Assembly: GCA_963676345.2 (NCBI GenBank)
Contig: CAXXTS010000001.1
Span: forward strand, 310,001 to 374,000
Reading direction: 5' to 3'
Origin: G963665925 sp963676345
Lineage (GTDB): Bacteria; Bacillota; Clostridia; Peptostreptococcales; Acidaminobacteraceae
Length of the DNA: 64,000 bases
Shown: one piece after another, positions 52,685 to 60,948 of the stretch
Layout of the letters: every line of letters begins with the position of its first letter
Numbering within the stretch: position 1 is the first letter of the stretch
Program-made: the position numbers and the translations under genes
The notes under the pieces: model-generated
The model's database searches: none
Seen by the model: the letters and a program-made list of their open reading frames with translations, nothing else
What the model was told of the DNA's origin: nothing

Positions 52685-53683
52685 CTATCCTCCAATATTG
52701 AGATCCTTCATTACAAGAAGCACCATCAGTGTCATTAAGATGACGAAGCCAACAAAATGAACAAAGCCTTCTTTTTCCTGATCAATCGGTTTCCCTCTAA
52801 GAATTTCAAGGGCAATAAAGATAATGCGCCCACCATCAAGTGCAGGAAATGGCAATAAATTGATTAGGCCTAAGTTGATTGAAAGGAGCCCGGTAATATT
52901 GAGAACACTTTTGAGCCCTGATTGACTGGCTTGACTTACTGCATTGTAAATGCCTACCGGTCCCGAAACTTGAGAAAAATCCCCTTGACCAACCAGCAGG
53001 GAACCAAGATACTGTAAAATGGCCTGAATGGTATAAAACACACCCATAAATGCATATTTAATTGAAAGCATCAAATTTTTATCAAAAGCAGGTTTAATGC
53101 CAATAATCCGCCTACCCGTCTCTTCTTCCTGTGTTGCTGTAATCACAAACTTTTCAACAATACCTTCTCGAATGACTTCAACTTCAAGACGGTCCGATTC
53201 AGCTTCTGATATACCTGTCACAACATCATCCCATGTCCCAACTTCAGTGCCGTTAATCCCAACGATTTCATCACCAGAACGCAGACCTGCTTGAATTGCG
53301 GGTGCACTCTCAACGAGCTCACCGATTGTATTTGTTGGAAAGCCATCTAGCATAAAGAGTGCCGTAATTACGACAATGGCTAACACAAAGTTCATGATAG
53401 GTCCAGCCGCTATTACAGATAAACGCCGCCAGGGTGACTTAAGACTAAAAGACCCCGGATTTTCCGATGCCTCATCTTCACCTTCCATGCGAACATAGCC
53501 ACCTATTGGTAGAACTCTTAAACTATATAACGTTTCTTTACCTTGCTTACTTACAAGTTTTGGTCCCATGCCGAGGGCAAATTCGTGTACTGTAATGCCA
53601 TTCATTTTGGCCGTAATGAAATGTCCAAATTCATGTATGAATACAAGCATGCCAAATACGATGATAAATACCAATGCTGTCAT
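52685..53683 (-). CDS. rseP: RIP site-2 zinc metalloprotease RseP
   Basis: 332 residues, membrane protease. HEFGH zinc motif at 18-22 in the first span, a PDZ domain (about 110-200, with AIQAGLRSGDEIVGINGTEV) and NLLPFPALDGGRI in a late span providing the third metal ligand. Cuts membrane anti-sigma factors and left-over signal peptides. Lies between dxr and ispG. Confidence 0.95.
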   Translation of the reverse strand: MTALVFIIVFGMLVFIHEFGHFITAKMNGITVHEFALGMGPKLVSKQGKETLYSLRVLPIGGYVRMEGEDEASENPGSFSLKSPWRRLSVIAAGPIMNFVLAIVVITALFMLDGFPTNTIGELVESAPAIQAGLRSGDEIVGINGTEVGTWDDVVTGISEAESDRLEVEVIREGIVEKFVITATQEEETGRRIIGIKPAFDKNLMLSIKYAFMGVFYTIQAILQYLGSLLVGQGDFSQVSGPVGIYNAVSQASQSGLKSVLNITGLLSINLGLINLLPFPALDGGRIIFIALEILRGKPIDQEKEGFVHFVGFVILMTLMVLLVMKDLNIGG

Positions 53684-53696
53684 ATAATCACCTCAT

Positions 53697-54848
53697 CTAC
53701 AGATTCAAAACATCACGTCTTGTCTGTTCATCTACTTTCAAAATATCTTCAATAGTCGGGTTTGCAATCGATTCATGCAATTTCATTAATCGATCAATAA
53801 ACCTTGGAATATCATAAAATCCGATTTCTCCTTCAAGGTACTGATGTACAAGCACTTCGTTGGCTGCATTTAGAACCGTAGGCATTGTACCGCCAATTCT
53901 AAGTGCCTCATAAGCCAGTGCCAGACATGGAAATGTTTCTAAGTCTGGAGTTTCAAATGTCAACGTGTTCATCTTGGCAAAATCAAGGCTTTCAAGTCGT
54001 GTTTCAATCCGCTCAGGATAGCTTAGCGCATAGATTATTGGAAGTTTCATGTCAGGAAGCCCCATTTGTGCCATTATTGAACTATCATAATACTCGATCA
54101 TTGAGTGAATGATCGACTGGGGATGAACCACCACATCTATTGCTTCAGGCTCAATATCAAAAAGCCATTTAGCTTCAATAACTTCAAGCCCCTTATTCAT
54201 CATGGTTGCAGAATCAATGGATATCTTTCTACCCATTGACCAATTGGGGTGCTTAAGCGCATCTGCTGCACTTACATTTTCAAGCTCATCTTTTTTCATC
54301 CCCCGAAAAGGTCCACCTGAGGCTGTGAGAATAACTCTTCTAAGCGCCTTTTTATCATTGCCCTGAAGGGCTTGAAACAAGGCACTGTGCTCGCTGTCTA
54401 CGGGCAAGATGTTCACGCCCATTTTTCTTGCCAGCGGCATGATTACTGAGCCTGCAGTTACCAGTGTTTCTTTATTAGCCAGCGCTATGTCTTTTCCTGC
54501 TTTTATAGCTTCAACCGTTGGTCGCAGACCAATACTTCCCACAACGGAGGTAAGCAAGACATCAACTTCTTCTAGTTTTGAAATATAAAGAAGGCCTTCC
54601 ATACCCTTGTGAATCTGTACTGGATACGAGAGTCCTTCCCTTGTCAATTTTTCATACGCACCCTCTGAGTAGACAGCGATATGGTCTGGTTTAAATTTCT
54701 CTGCCTGTTCTTTAAGCCGTTCTACATTAGAACCGCAGCTCAAAGCAGTCACTTTAAACTGCTCTGGGTAATCTGTAAGTATATCAAGACACTGTGTTCC
54801 TATGGAACCTGTCGATCCTAGTATTGCAATATTTTTCATTTCTGTCAC
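53697..54848 (-). CDS. dxr: 1-deoxy-D-xylulose 5-phosphate reductoisomerase
   Basis: 383 residues, second step of the MEP route, NADPH-dependent. NADPH site GSTGSIGTQ at 10-18, metal-binding PVDSEHSALFQ, substrate loop SGGPFRG and the NPNW-like KHPNWSMG. The promoter with extended -10 is 20-30 nt upstream. With ispG and uppS in the neighbourhood, this is an isoprenoid and envelope-lipid block. Confidence 0.97.
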   Translation of the reverse strand: MTEMKNIAILGSTGSIGTQCLDILTDYPEQFKVTALSCGSNVERLKEQAEKFKPDHIAVYSEGAYEKLTREGLSYPVQIHKGMEGLLYISKLEEVDVLLTSVVGSIGLRPTVEAIKAGKDIALANKETLVTAGSVIMPLARKMGVNILPVDSEHSALFQALQGNDKKALRRVILTASGGPFRGMKKDELENVSAADALKHPNWSMGRKISIDSATMMNKGLEVIEAKWLFDIEPEAIDVVVHPQSIIHSMIEYYDSSIMAQMGLPDMKLPIIYALSYPERIETRLESLDFAKMNTLTFETPDLETFPCLALAYEALRIGGTMPTVLNAANEVLVHQYLEGEIGFYDIPRFIDRLMKLHESIANPTIEDILKVDEQTRRDVLNL

Positions 54849-54868
54849 TCCTGATAGTTAATACTTTT

Positions 54869-54877
54869 ATTATACCA
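54869..54877 (-). promoter_or_regulatory. dxr promoter, extended -10
   Basis: Minus-strand TGG-TATAAT. No good -35 at 16-18 bp, so the TGn element probably compensates. Confidence 0.6.
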
Positions 54878-55058
54878 GATATGTGGGGCTGAAATAGTAA
54901 CCATTCTATGAACATTTTATGTATACCTGTAACAGCTCTTACTTCAACCTTTATGACTCGTAAATTCTTGACTCATTCGCCAGTTTGTCCTGTTTTAGTT
55001 CGCCGTGCATTACACGTTGTTTGAATAGCGATAAAACCGATAGCCTATTCTTTATCAT
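54878..55058. other. Gene-free stretch between dxr and cdsA
   Basis: With the flanking promoter and terminator this makes 338 bases without a gene. I see no RNA motif or coding frame in this part. Confidence 0.5.
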
Positions 55059-55094
55059 AAAAAAGGCCAGCAATGCATATATTGCTGGCCTTTT
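55059..55094 (-). terminator. cdsA terminator
   Basis: AAAAGGCCAGCAAT and ATTGCTGGCCTTTT arms, 14 bp, with T-rich ends on both strands. Lies about 90 nt past cdsA. Confidence 0.9.
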
Positions 55095-55186
55095 AGTCAT
55101 AGATTAAATAAGTTAATATGTATCAAGCACTGGGATAATTGTTCTTTTTATTTTAAACAACCGTCAGCCACCCGTGACTGCTTGAT

Positions 55187-55984
55187 TTAAATCATATGTT
55201 GCCATTTGAAATAATAAAAAATGAAATAGTAGATAAAAGGACCAGTCAGTATAATACTGTCAAAACGATCAAGCACGCCGCCATGACCTGGCATAATCTT
55301 ACCGAAATCCTTAATACCGCAGTAGCGCTTTATTTTTGATGCTATTAAATCTCCACTTTGTGCTAAAACACTGCCTACAAGTCCAAGAACGATGGCAAAG
55401 GGCATAAAATCTGGATTATAAATTGCCGCAAAAGCTACCGAAAGAACCGTTGCGCCTACAAGCCCTCCAAAAGCACCTTCGATGGTTTTCTTAGGGGATA
55501 CATGCTCGATGAGCTTATGCTTTCCAAAGAAACGGCCACTGAAATATGCGAATGTATCTGACCCCCAGGCTAGAATGAATATATACCATATGAAGAAGTT
55601 TGTATCTACACTCGCGATTAGGGAAATATGGAAAAATGAAAATGCAACATAGAAAAACCCTAGAAAAGTCAGAGCCATGTCTACAATTGCTTCATGCTTA
55701 CTCAGTACGTTATAAATGAGTACGTTGTAAAGAAACATAAATACAATAGCAATGTAAAAGATTGGGCCTGCTTCAATAAATCCAAGGCCATACAAAATGA
55801 CCGTATAGGTGTAGCCTAGCTTGGCTGAAGGCTGATACCCCGCCTGTCTAAAAGCATGATAAAACTCATAAAGTCCCATTAAACTTAAAAGCATTGCAGC
55901 AACTTGTATGTAAATACCACCCATAATTACGACAAAAAGAAGAATGGGTAATGCAATAATACTTGATATAAGTCGTTGTAACAT
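55187..55984 (-). CDS. cdsA: Phosphatidate cytidylyltransferase
   Basis: 265 residues, multi-span membrane enzyme making CDP-diacylglycerol from phosphatidate and CTP. Family signature near the C terminus: SPKKTIEGAFGG and GHGGVLDRFDSIILTGPF. DTFAYFSGRFFGKHKL precedes it. Adjacent to uppS (9 nt), as usual. Its product feeds PgsA. Confidence 0.95.
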   Translation of the reverse strand: MLQRLISSIIALPILLFVVIMGGIYIQVAAMLLSLMGLYEFYHAFRQAGYQPSAKLGYTYTVILYGLGFIEAGPIFYIAIVFMFLYNVLIYNVLSKHEAIVDMALTFLGFFYVAFSFFHISLIASVDTNFFIWYIFILAWGSDTFAYFSGRFFGKHKLIEHVSPKKTIEGAFGGLVGATVLSVAFAAIYNPDFMPFAIVLGLVGSVLAQSGDLIASKIKRYCGIKDFGKIMPGHGGVLDRFDSIILTGPFIYYFIFYYFKWQHMI

Positions 55985-55993
55985 TTCGCCCTC

Positions 55994-56698
55994 CTACACT
56001 TTGCCGAATCGCCTATGTCTATTTTGGTACACTTCTATCGCTGCTTCAAGTGCATCTCCATCAAAATCAGGCCAGAAAATATCTGTGAAATAGAATTCTG
56101 AGTAGGCCAACTGCCACAGCAGGAAATTACTAAGGCGCACTTCACCGGATGTTCTAATCATTAAATCCGGATCCGGAACGTCGGCAGTATATAAACGCCC
56201 AGAGAGCATTTCAGCATCAATGTCTTCTACGTCTAATGTGCCTGACTTTGCATCTAAAGCAATGCTTTTAACCGCTTTTACAATTTCATCGCGCGAACCA
56301 TAATTGAGCGCAATATGGACTGTCATGCTGTCATTGTTAGCTGTTAAATCGAGCGTGTGCTGAAGTTCTTTTTGTGCACGACTCGGCAGTTTTGATATAT
56401 CGCCAATTACATTGACTTTAATGTTGTTTGCATGGAGTTTTTTAGTTTCAGACTTTAAGTAAACCACAAGCAGGTTCATGAGCCCTGAGACTTCATCTTT
56501 AGGACGACTCCAGTTTTCTGTCGAAAACGCATAGAAAGTCATATGCTTAACACCAATATCGCCACCGCGTTCAATTACGCTACGCAGTGCTTCAACACCA
56601 GCTTTATGACCTGCCAGTCTTGGCAAATTTCTATTTTTTGCCCATCGTCCATTCCCATCCATAATGATTGCTATATGCTTAGGTATATTCCTTTTCAC
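55994..56698 (-). CDS. uppS: Undecaprenyl diphosphate synthase
   Basis: 234 residues from GTG at 56698, preceded by AAAGGGG; the ATG six codons earlier contains that site. Cis-prenyltransferase signature HIAIIMDGNGRWAKNR with the catalytic Asp, and RTSGEVRLSNFLLWQLAYSEFYFTD. Makes the C55 carrier lipid of cell-wall synthesis from IPP made by the MEP route. Confidence 0.96.
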   Translation of the reverse strand: MKRNIPKHIAIIMDGNGRWAKNRNLPRLAGHKAGVEALRSVIERGGDIGVKHMTFYAFSTENWSRPKDEVSGLMNLLVVYLKSETKKLHANNIKVNVIGDISKLPSRAQKELQHTLDLTANNDSMTVHIALNYGSRDEIVKAVKSIALDAKSGTLDVEDIDAEMLSGRLYTADVPDPDLMIRTSGEVRLSNFLLWQLAYSEFYFTDIFWPDFDGDALEAAIEVYQNRHRRFGKV

Positions 56699-56795
56699 GT
56701 CTATTCCCCTTTGCATGGTTTATATTTCTAATTATGCTCCTTAACTTATATGGGAAAACCGTCAGAGCATTTGGCAGCTTTCCCTCATAAATCAA

Positions 56796-57023
56796 TCACC
56801 CGTGCATTTTGTCTTTGTATTCATCGCCAAAAAATGCCACTAAAAGCGTGACACTTTCCTGATCAAACGTCTGTTTAATTACTTTAGCTTCTTCTATGCC
56901 CTTAAATTCAGGCTCCTTGCGCGAATGGGTTTCGTGGATGATAATAGAGAGATTCGGATAATTTGTCCGAATCTCTCTTCTGGCTTCATTCAAGTCTAAC
57001 CCAAGTAAATCTGGGATATTCAA
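56796..57023 (-). CDS. Small PASTA-like protein between frr and uppS
   Basis: 75 residues. The opening IPDLLGLDLNEARREIRTNYPNLSI matches the start of a PASTA domain (usually VPD-vvGlsl-eA), and the end AKVIKQTFDQESVTLLVAFF matches its end. There is no signal peptide or membrane span, so it is a lone cytoplasmic PASTA-type module, unlike the extracellular repeats of PrkC or PBP2x. Conserved position beside frr and uppS suggests a role in translation or wall lipid supply, but no function is known to me. Confidence 0.65.
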   Translation of the reverse strand: MNIPDLLGLDLNEARREIRTNYPNLSIIIHETHSRKEPEFKGIEEAKVIKQTFDQESVTLLVAFFGDEYKDKMHG

Positions 57024-57025
57024 GA

Positions 57026-57583
57026 TTAAACCTCCAGAATCTCTGCTTCTTTTGATTTAACCATTTCGTCAATTTGCTTCACATGATTGTCTGTCATTTT
57101 TTGAACATCTTCTTCAGATGATTTTAGATCATCTTCAGTCAGATCACCGTTTTTGTGCATTTTCTTAAGCTTATCATTTGCTTCACGACGCTCATTACGA
57201 ATAGCAACTTTGGCCGTCTCACCAATTTTTTTAACCTGTTTTACAAGATCTTTACGGCGCTCTTCAGTAAGCATTGGTACAGACAATCTGATGATTTTAC
57301 CATCGTTTGATGGGTTCATACCAAGGTCAGAAGTCATGATTGCTTTTTCAATCTCTCCAATTGCACTTACGTCATATGGATTGATTTGCAGCATACGCGG
57401 CTCTGGAACGGTAACGTTCGCAAGCTGGCTAAGCGGTGTCGGTGAACCGTAGTACTCAACCGTAATTTTATCTAGCATATGCGGATTCGCACGGCCAGCA
57501 CGGATAGTAATAAGATCCTCTCTTAGTACGCTAATTGTTTTTTCCATCTTTTCGCCTATTTTTTTATGTACATCATTAATCAT
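57026..57583 (-). CDS. frr: Ribosome recycling factor
   Basis: 185 residues, complete. Splits the post-termination ribosome with EF-G. Typical LITIRAGRANPHMLDKITVEYYGSPTPLSQLANV and RKDLVKQVKKIGETAKVAIRNERREANDKLKK. Five nt after pyrH in the rpsB-tsf-pyrH-frr series. Confidence 0.97.
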   Translation of the reverse strand: MINDVHKKIGEKMEKTISVLREDLITIRAGRANPHMLDKITVEYYGSPTPLSQLANVTVPEPRMLQINPYDVSAIGEIEKAIMTSDLGMNPSNDGKIIRLSVPMLTEERRKDLVKQVKKIGETAKVAIRNERREANDKLKKMHKNGDLTEDDLKSSEEDVQKMTDNHVKQIDEMVKSKEAEILEV

Positions 57584-57588
57584 AAGGT

Positions 57589-58299
57589 TTACCCCTCCTT
57601 AATAATTGTTCCGAGTGCTTCGCCCAAAATAACGCGTTTAATATTGTCCGTCTCTTTAAGGCCAAATACTTGAATTGGAATTTCGTTTTCCATGCATAGC
57701 GTAATCGCAGTTGTATCCATAACACCAAGACCTTGATTGATGACCTCAATGTATGAAATGCGATCTATTTTCTTTGCATCCGGATTAATCATTGGATCAC
57801 TGTCATATACAGCATCGACCTTCTTCGCAAGTAAAATTAATTCAGCTTCAATTTCAGCTGCTCTAAGTGCTGCAGTCGTATCTGTTGAGAAGAATGGATT
57901 TCCAGTTCCCGCTGAGAAGATAACCACTCTACCCTTTTCAAGGTGTCTTACAGCACGACGTCTGATATAAGGTTCTGCGATTTGACGCATTTCAATCGCT
58001 GACATGACGCGTGATTGCATACCTAAGTTTTCTACAGCGTCTTGAATCGCTAAAGAGTTAATGACCGTTGCGAGCATACCCATGTAGTCTGCAGTTGATC
58101 TATCCATAGCATCATGACTTCTGCCACGCCAGAAATTACCGCCACCGATAACTACAGCAACTTGAACATTCATGTCAATAAGTTCTTTAATTTGTACGGC
58201 AACAGAATTTACAGTTTCGTTGTCAATTCCAAAGCCTTTTTCCCCCGCTAAAGCTTCACCGCTAAGTTTGAGTATGACTCTTTTATATTTCGGTTCCAA
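57589..58299 (-). CDS. pyrH: UMP kinase
   Basis: Phosphorylates UMP to UDP; hexameric amino-acid-kinase fold. TTG start at 58299 with GGAGG 8 nt upstream (EPKYKRVILKLSGEALAG); the TTG five codons earlier overlaps that site. 236 residues. GGGNFWRGR, RSTADYMGMLATVINSLA and GTGNPFFSTDTTAALRAAE are present. Confidence 0.96.
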   Translation of the reverse strand: MEPKYKRVILKLSGEALAGEKGFGIDNETVNSVAVQIKELIDMNVQVAVVIGGGNFWRGRSHDAMDRSTADYMGMLATVINSLAIQDAVENLGMQSRVMSAIEMRQIAEPYIRRRAVRHLEKGRVVIFSAGTGNPFFSTDTTAALRAAEIEAELILLAKKVDAVYDSDPMINPDAKKIDRISYIEVINQGLGVMDTTAITLCMENEIPIQVFGLKETDNIKRVILGEALGTIIKEG

Positions 58300-58450
58300 A
58301 GAAGTTACCTCCAATCCAAAGAAAAGATTCTACACACAAGGCCCATAACCCTGCAAAATTGCATAAAATCATATAAGAAAAATTTTGCTCGTAAGACTGT
58401 GTTATTGCTTTCATATTTCAGCCCCACCATATTCAATATACCCGCTTTAA

Positions 58451-58479
58451 AAAAGAGAACACGAAAGTGTTCTCTTTTT
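58451..58479 (-). terminator. tsf terminator
   Basis: AAAGAGAACAC / GTGTTCTCTTT with a short GAAA loop and T tracts on both sides, 20 nt past the tsf stop. Separates rpsB-tsf from pyrH-frr. Confidence 0.92.
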
Positions 58480-58500
58480 GAGTAACTTTAAATTGAATAA

Positions 58501-59151
58501 TTAACCTTGAAGTTGCTTAGCTACTTCTTCAGCAAAGTTTTCTTCTTTCTTTTCGATACCTTCGCCAACTTCGAAACGTGCAAAGCGACGGATAGATAGG
58601 TTCTCACCGATTGTTGCAATCTTTTCGTTTAGAAGTTGCTCAATTGTAACGTCAGGATTCTTAACGAAAGGCTGCTCAAGAAGACAAACTTCTTTGTAGT
58701 ACTTTTCGATACGACCCACTACCATTTTTTCAACGATGTGTTCTGGCTTACCTTCGTTAAGTGCTTGAGCCTTAAGAACTTCTTTCTCACGCTCGATTGA
58801 ATCAGCTGGAACTTCATCACGCTTAACGTGAAGTGGATTAGATGCAGCAATTTGCATTGCTACGTCTTTTGCGAATTCTTGGAAAGATGGGTTCTTAGCA
58901 ACAAAATCTGTTTCAGAGTTGATTTCAACTAGAACACCAATACGGCCGCCGCCGTGAATATATGATGTAACGATACCTTCTGCAGCGATTCTACCAGCTT
59001 TTTTAGCTGCTTTTGCTAGACCCTTCTCACGAAGAAAATCTACTGCTGCTTCCATGTCACCGTCTTTTTCCTGTAGCGCTTTTTTACAATCAAGCATGCC
59101 TGCACCTGTCTTTTGGCGCAGTTCTTTAACCATTGCAGCTGTTACTGCCAT
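58501..59151 (-). CDS. tsf: Elongation factor Ts
   Basis: 216 residues, nucleotide exchange factor for EF-Tu. UBA-like start VKELRQKTGAGMLDCKKALQE, then EGIVTSYIHGGGRIGVLVEINSETDFVAKN. Shorter than E. coli EF-Ts (about 280); this is the short form found in many Firmicutes. Preceded by rpsB by 83 nt. Confidence 0.97.
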   Translation of the reverse strand: MAVTAAMVKELRQKTGAGMLDCKKALQEKDGDMEAAVDFLREKGLAKAAKKAGRIAAEGIVTSYIHGGGRIGVLVEINSETDFVAKNPSFQEFAKDVAMQIAASNPLHVKRDEVPADSIEREKEVLKAQALNEGKPEHIVEKMVVGRIEKYYKEVCLLEQPFVKNPDVTIEQLLNEKIATIGENLSIRRFARFEVGEGIEKKEENFAEEVAKQLQG

Positions 59152-59234
59152 TGGAATTCCTCCTTCAAATACTGTACTCGTTTGAGTCGATCTTATAAAA
59201 GAAGGTAAGAGTTTCCCCTTACCTTATGCTTTAT

Positions 59235-59948
59235 CTACGCTTCAACTGGCGCTTCTTCCATAGACTCACCTTGCATACCTTCAAGGCAGGCTTCAGCCAT
59301 CTTGCCAGCAAGAAGTTTTACTGCACGGATAGCATCATCATTACCTGGAATTACGTAGTCTATTTCATCAGGGTCACAGTTTGTATCAACGATTGCTACA
59401 ACTGGAATACCTAGCGTACGTGCTTCTGCGATAGCGATTCTTTCCTTCTTAGGATCAACAACAAACATTGCCTTAGGAAGGTCGTTCATTTCTCTGATAC
59501 CGCCTAGGAACTTTTCAAGCTTTTCTTTCTTCAGACGTAGCTTAAGAACTTCTTTCTTTGGAAGTGCTTCAAATGTACCGTCTTCTTCCATAGCTTCAAG
59601 CTTGTCAAGTAGATCAATTCTCTTCTTGATTGTCTTGAAGTTTGTCAGCATACCGCCCAACCATCTCTGGTTAACGAAGTACATGCCTGCACGCTTAGCC
59701 TCAGTTTCGATTGATTCTTGAGCTTGCTTCTTAGTACCTACGAAAATTACTTTACCGCCATCAGCAGTAACGTCTCTTACGAAATCGTAAGCATCTTCTA
59801 CCAGCTTAACTGTCTTCTGTAGGTCGATGATGTAGATACCATTTCTCTCTGTAAAGATGTACTCTGCCATCTTTGGGTTCCATCTTCTAGTTTGGTGACC
59901 AAAGTGTACACCAGCTTCTAGAAGTTGCTTCATTGAAATAACTGACAT
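59235..59948 (-). CDS. rpsB: 30S ribosomal protein S2
   Basis: 237 residues from MSVISMKQLLEAGVHFGHQTRRWNPKM, with AAGGAGGAC before the ATG. Coiled-coil insert (LDKLEAMEEDGTFEALPKKEVLKLRLKKEKLEKF) and the VVDPKKERIAIAEA and IPGNDDAIRA segments. First of the rpsB-tsf unit, behind a folded leader and a strong promoter. Confidence 0.98.
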   Translation of the reverse strand: MSVISMKQLLEAGVHFGHQTRRWNPKMAEYIFTERNGIYIIDLQKTVKLVEDAYDFVRDVTADGGKVIFVGTKKQAQESIETEAKRAGMYFVNQRWLGGMLTNFKTIKKRIDLLDKLEAMEEDGTFEALPKKEVLKLRLKKEKLEKFLGGIREMNDLPKAMFVVDPKKERIAIAEARTLGIPVVAIVDTNCDPDEIDYVIPGNDDAIRAVKLLAGKMAEACLEGMQGESMEEAPVEA

Positions 59949-59976
59949 AATTATGTCCTCCTTAAAGTTTATCCTC

Positions 59977-60031
59977 CCCGTCACTCAACATACTAGGAAC
60001 CCTGTGGGCACCGCCTAGCATTTATGACGGG
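59977..60031 (-). promoter_or_regulatory. Folded rpsB leader RNA, candidate S2 autoregulatory site
   Basis: CCCGTCA (59977-59983) pairs with TGACGGG (60025-60031) and encloses CTAGG/CCTAG and a GGTGCCCACAGGG loop region. It ends about 28 nt before the rpsB start. Leader RNAs with this sort of nested stem are used for autocontrol by S2 in other bacteria. Confidence 0.5.
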
Positions 60032-60051
60032 TGTGTATTAGTACCTCATGT

Positions 60052-60080
60052 AGTATACCACATGACAAAACACCGAGCAA
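60052..60080 (-). promoter_or_regulatory. rpsB-tsf promoter
   Basis: Minus-strand TTGCTC (60075-60080), 17-bp spacer, TATACT (60052-60057) with TGG before the -10. Confidence 0.75.
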
Positions 60081-60131
60081 CAGTATTTTTTTCGCTAAAA
60101 CGCATGATTTCAGCACATATTTTGCTCAGTG

Positions 60132-60602
60132 TTATCTTTTGGTTTTTAAAATGAGCTGAAGCTCGCCAATCCCCAGGTTCAGCTCTTTTGCAATTTGACT
60201 GATTGAAAGCCCTTCATGCTTGAGTTTAACTGCTTCTTGGCATATACGTTCTCGTTCATCCATAGGGGCAGATTGTATACTGACGTCTGATTTTACATCC
60301 TTATAAACACGTCTTATCTGGCTCAGTGCTTCAACTTTTTCTTGAAGAATTTCGATCTCCTTGTCATGGACACTGTACTTGCCTTCTAAATCTGAAACAA
60401 TTTCATAATAGGATGCATTGAGATCATCTAGTTCCTTTTCTATCTTTTTAAGGTACTGCATCACCTCAGCGACATTTTCATCACTTAAGCTGTTAAACGA
60501 ACGCCGATCTTCCCGAGTAGCGCGCAACAACTCCCGCCTTATTAAATACACGGCGATAACCACCATAAAAAGCCCTATGACAAAGCTGATCATTCCCAGC
60601 AT
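60132..60602 (-). CDS. Membrane-anchored coiled-coil protein with C-terminal helix-turn-helix (DUF6115-like)
   Basis: 156 residues. One N-terminal span (about 1-20), a charged coiled coil (about 25-105) and a C-terminal HTH-like region: EAVKLKHEGLSISQIAKELNLGIGELQLILKTKR. That C-terminal block is the hallmark of DUF6115 proteins, which sit in flagellar clusters of Clostridia, as this one does next to FapA. Role unknown; the HTH end suggests protein or nucleic-acid binding at the membrane. Confidence 0.75.
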   Translation of the reverse strand: MLGMISFVIGLFMVVIAVYLIRRELLRATREDRRSFNSLSDENVAEVMQYLKKIEKELDDLNASYYEIVSDLEGKYSVHDKEIEILQEKVEALSQIRRVYKDVKSDVSIQSAPMDERERICQEAVKLKHEGLSISQIAKELNLGIGELQLILKTKR

Positions 60603-60606
60603 TTCA

Positions 60607-60936
60607 TCACACTTTCATATCGAACCGATGATAACCCAGCCCTTTTTTCTCAGGCTTTTTCTCCTCGCTTTTATCTGCCTCATCTTTTTTCTTCTTTCGT
60701 TTAGAAGCGTTGCGAGATTGATTTTTCCCTGCGTTACCCTGTTCGTCTTTAATTTTTTCTTCTTCTTTTTGTTCATAGGTATTTACTTGCTGCATCTTTT
60801 TTTCGGACTGCTGGACATTATCCATTTGCTGCTGATGCTGTGCATTTGCCTCTTTATGAACAATGGTTTCTTTTGCATTCTTAAAGCTTTGTACACGTGG
60901 AAGTATTACCTGCATGTCAATAGGTCTCAGTGGCAT
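60607..60936 (-). CDS. Small charged protein of the flagellar cluster
   Basis: 109 residues. The N terminus MPLRPIDMQVILPRVQSF is the only conserved-looking part; the rest is very polar (Gln, Lys, Glu) and probably disordered, ending KKGLGYHRFDMKV. Small proteins with this PIDMQVILPR start occur beside fapA in clostridial flagellar operons. No enzymatic motif. Overlaps nothing; 12 nt after fapA. Confidence 0.7.
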   Translation of the reverse strand: MPLRPIDMQVILPRVQSFKNAKETIVHKEANAQHQQQMDNVQQSEKKMQQVNTYEQKEEEKIKDEQGNAGKNQSRNASKRKKKKDEADKSEEKKPEKKGLGYHRFDMKV

Positions 60937-60948
60937 GTGCTCACCTCT

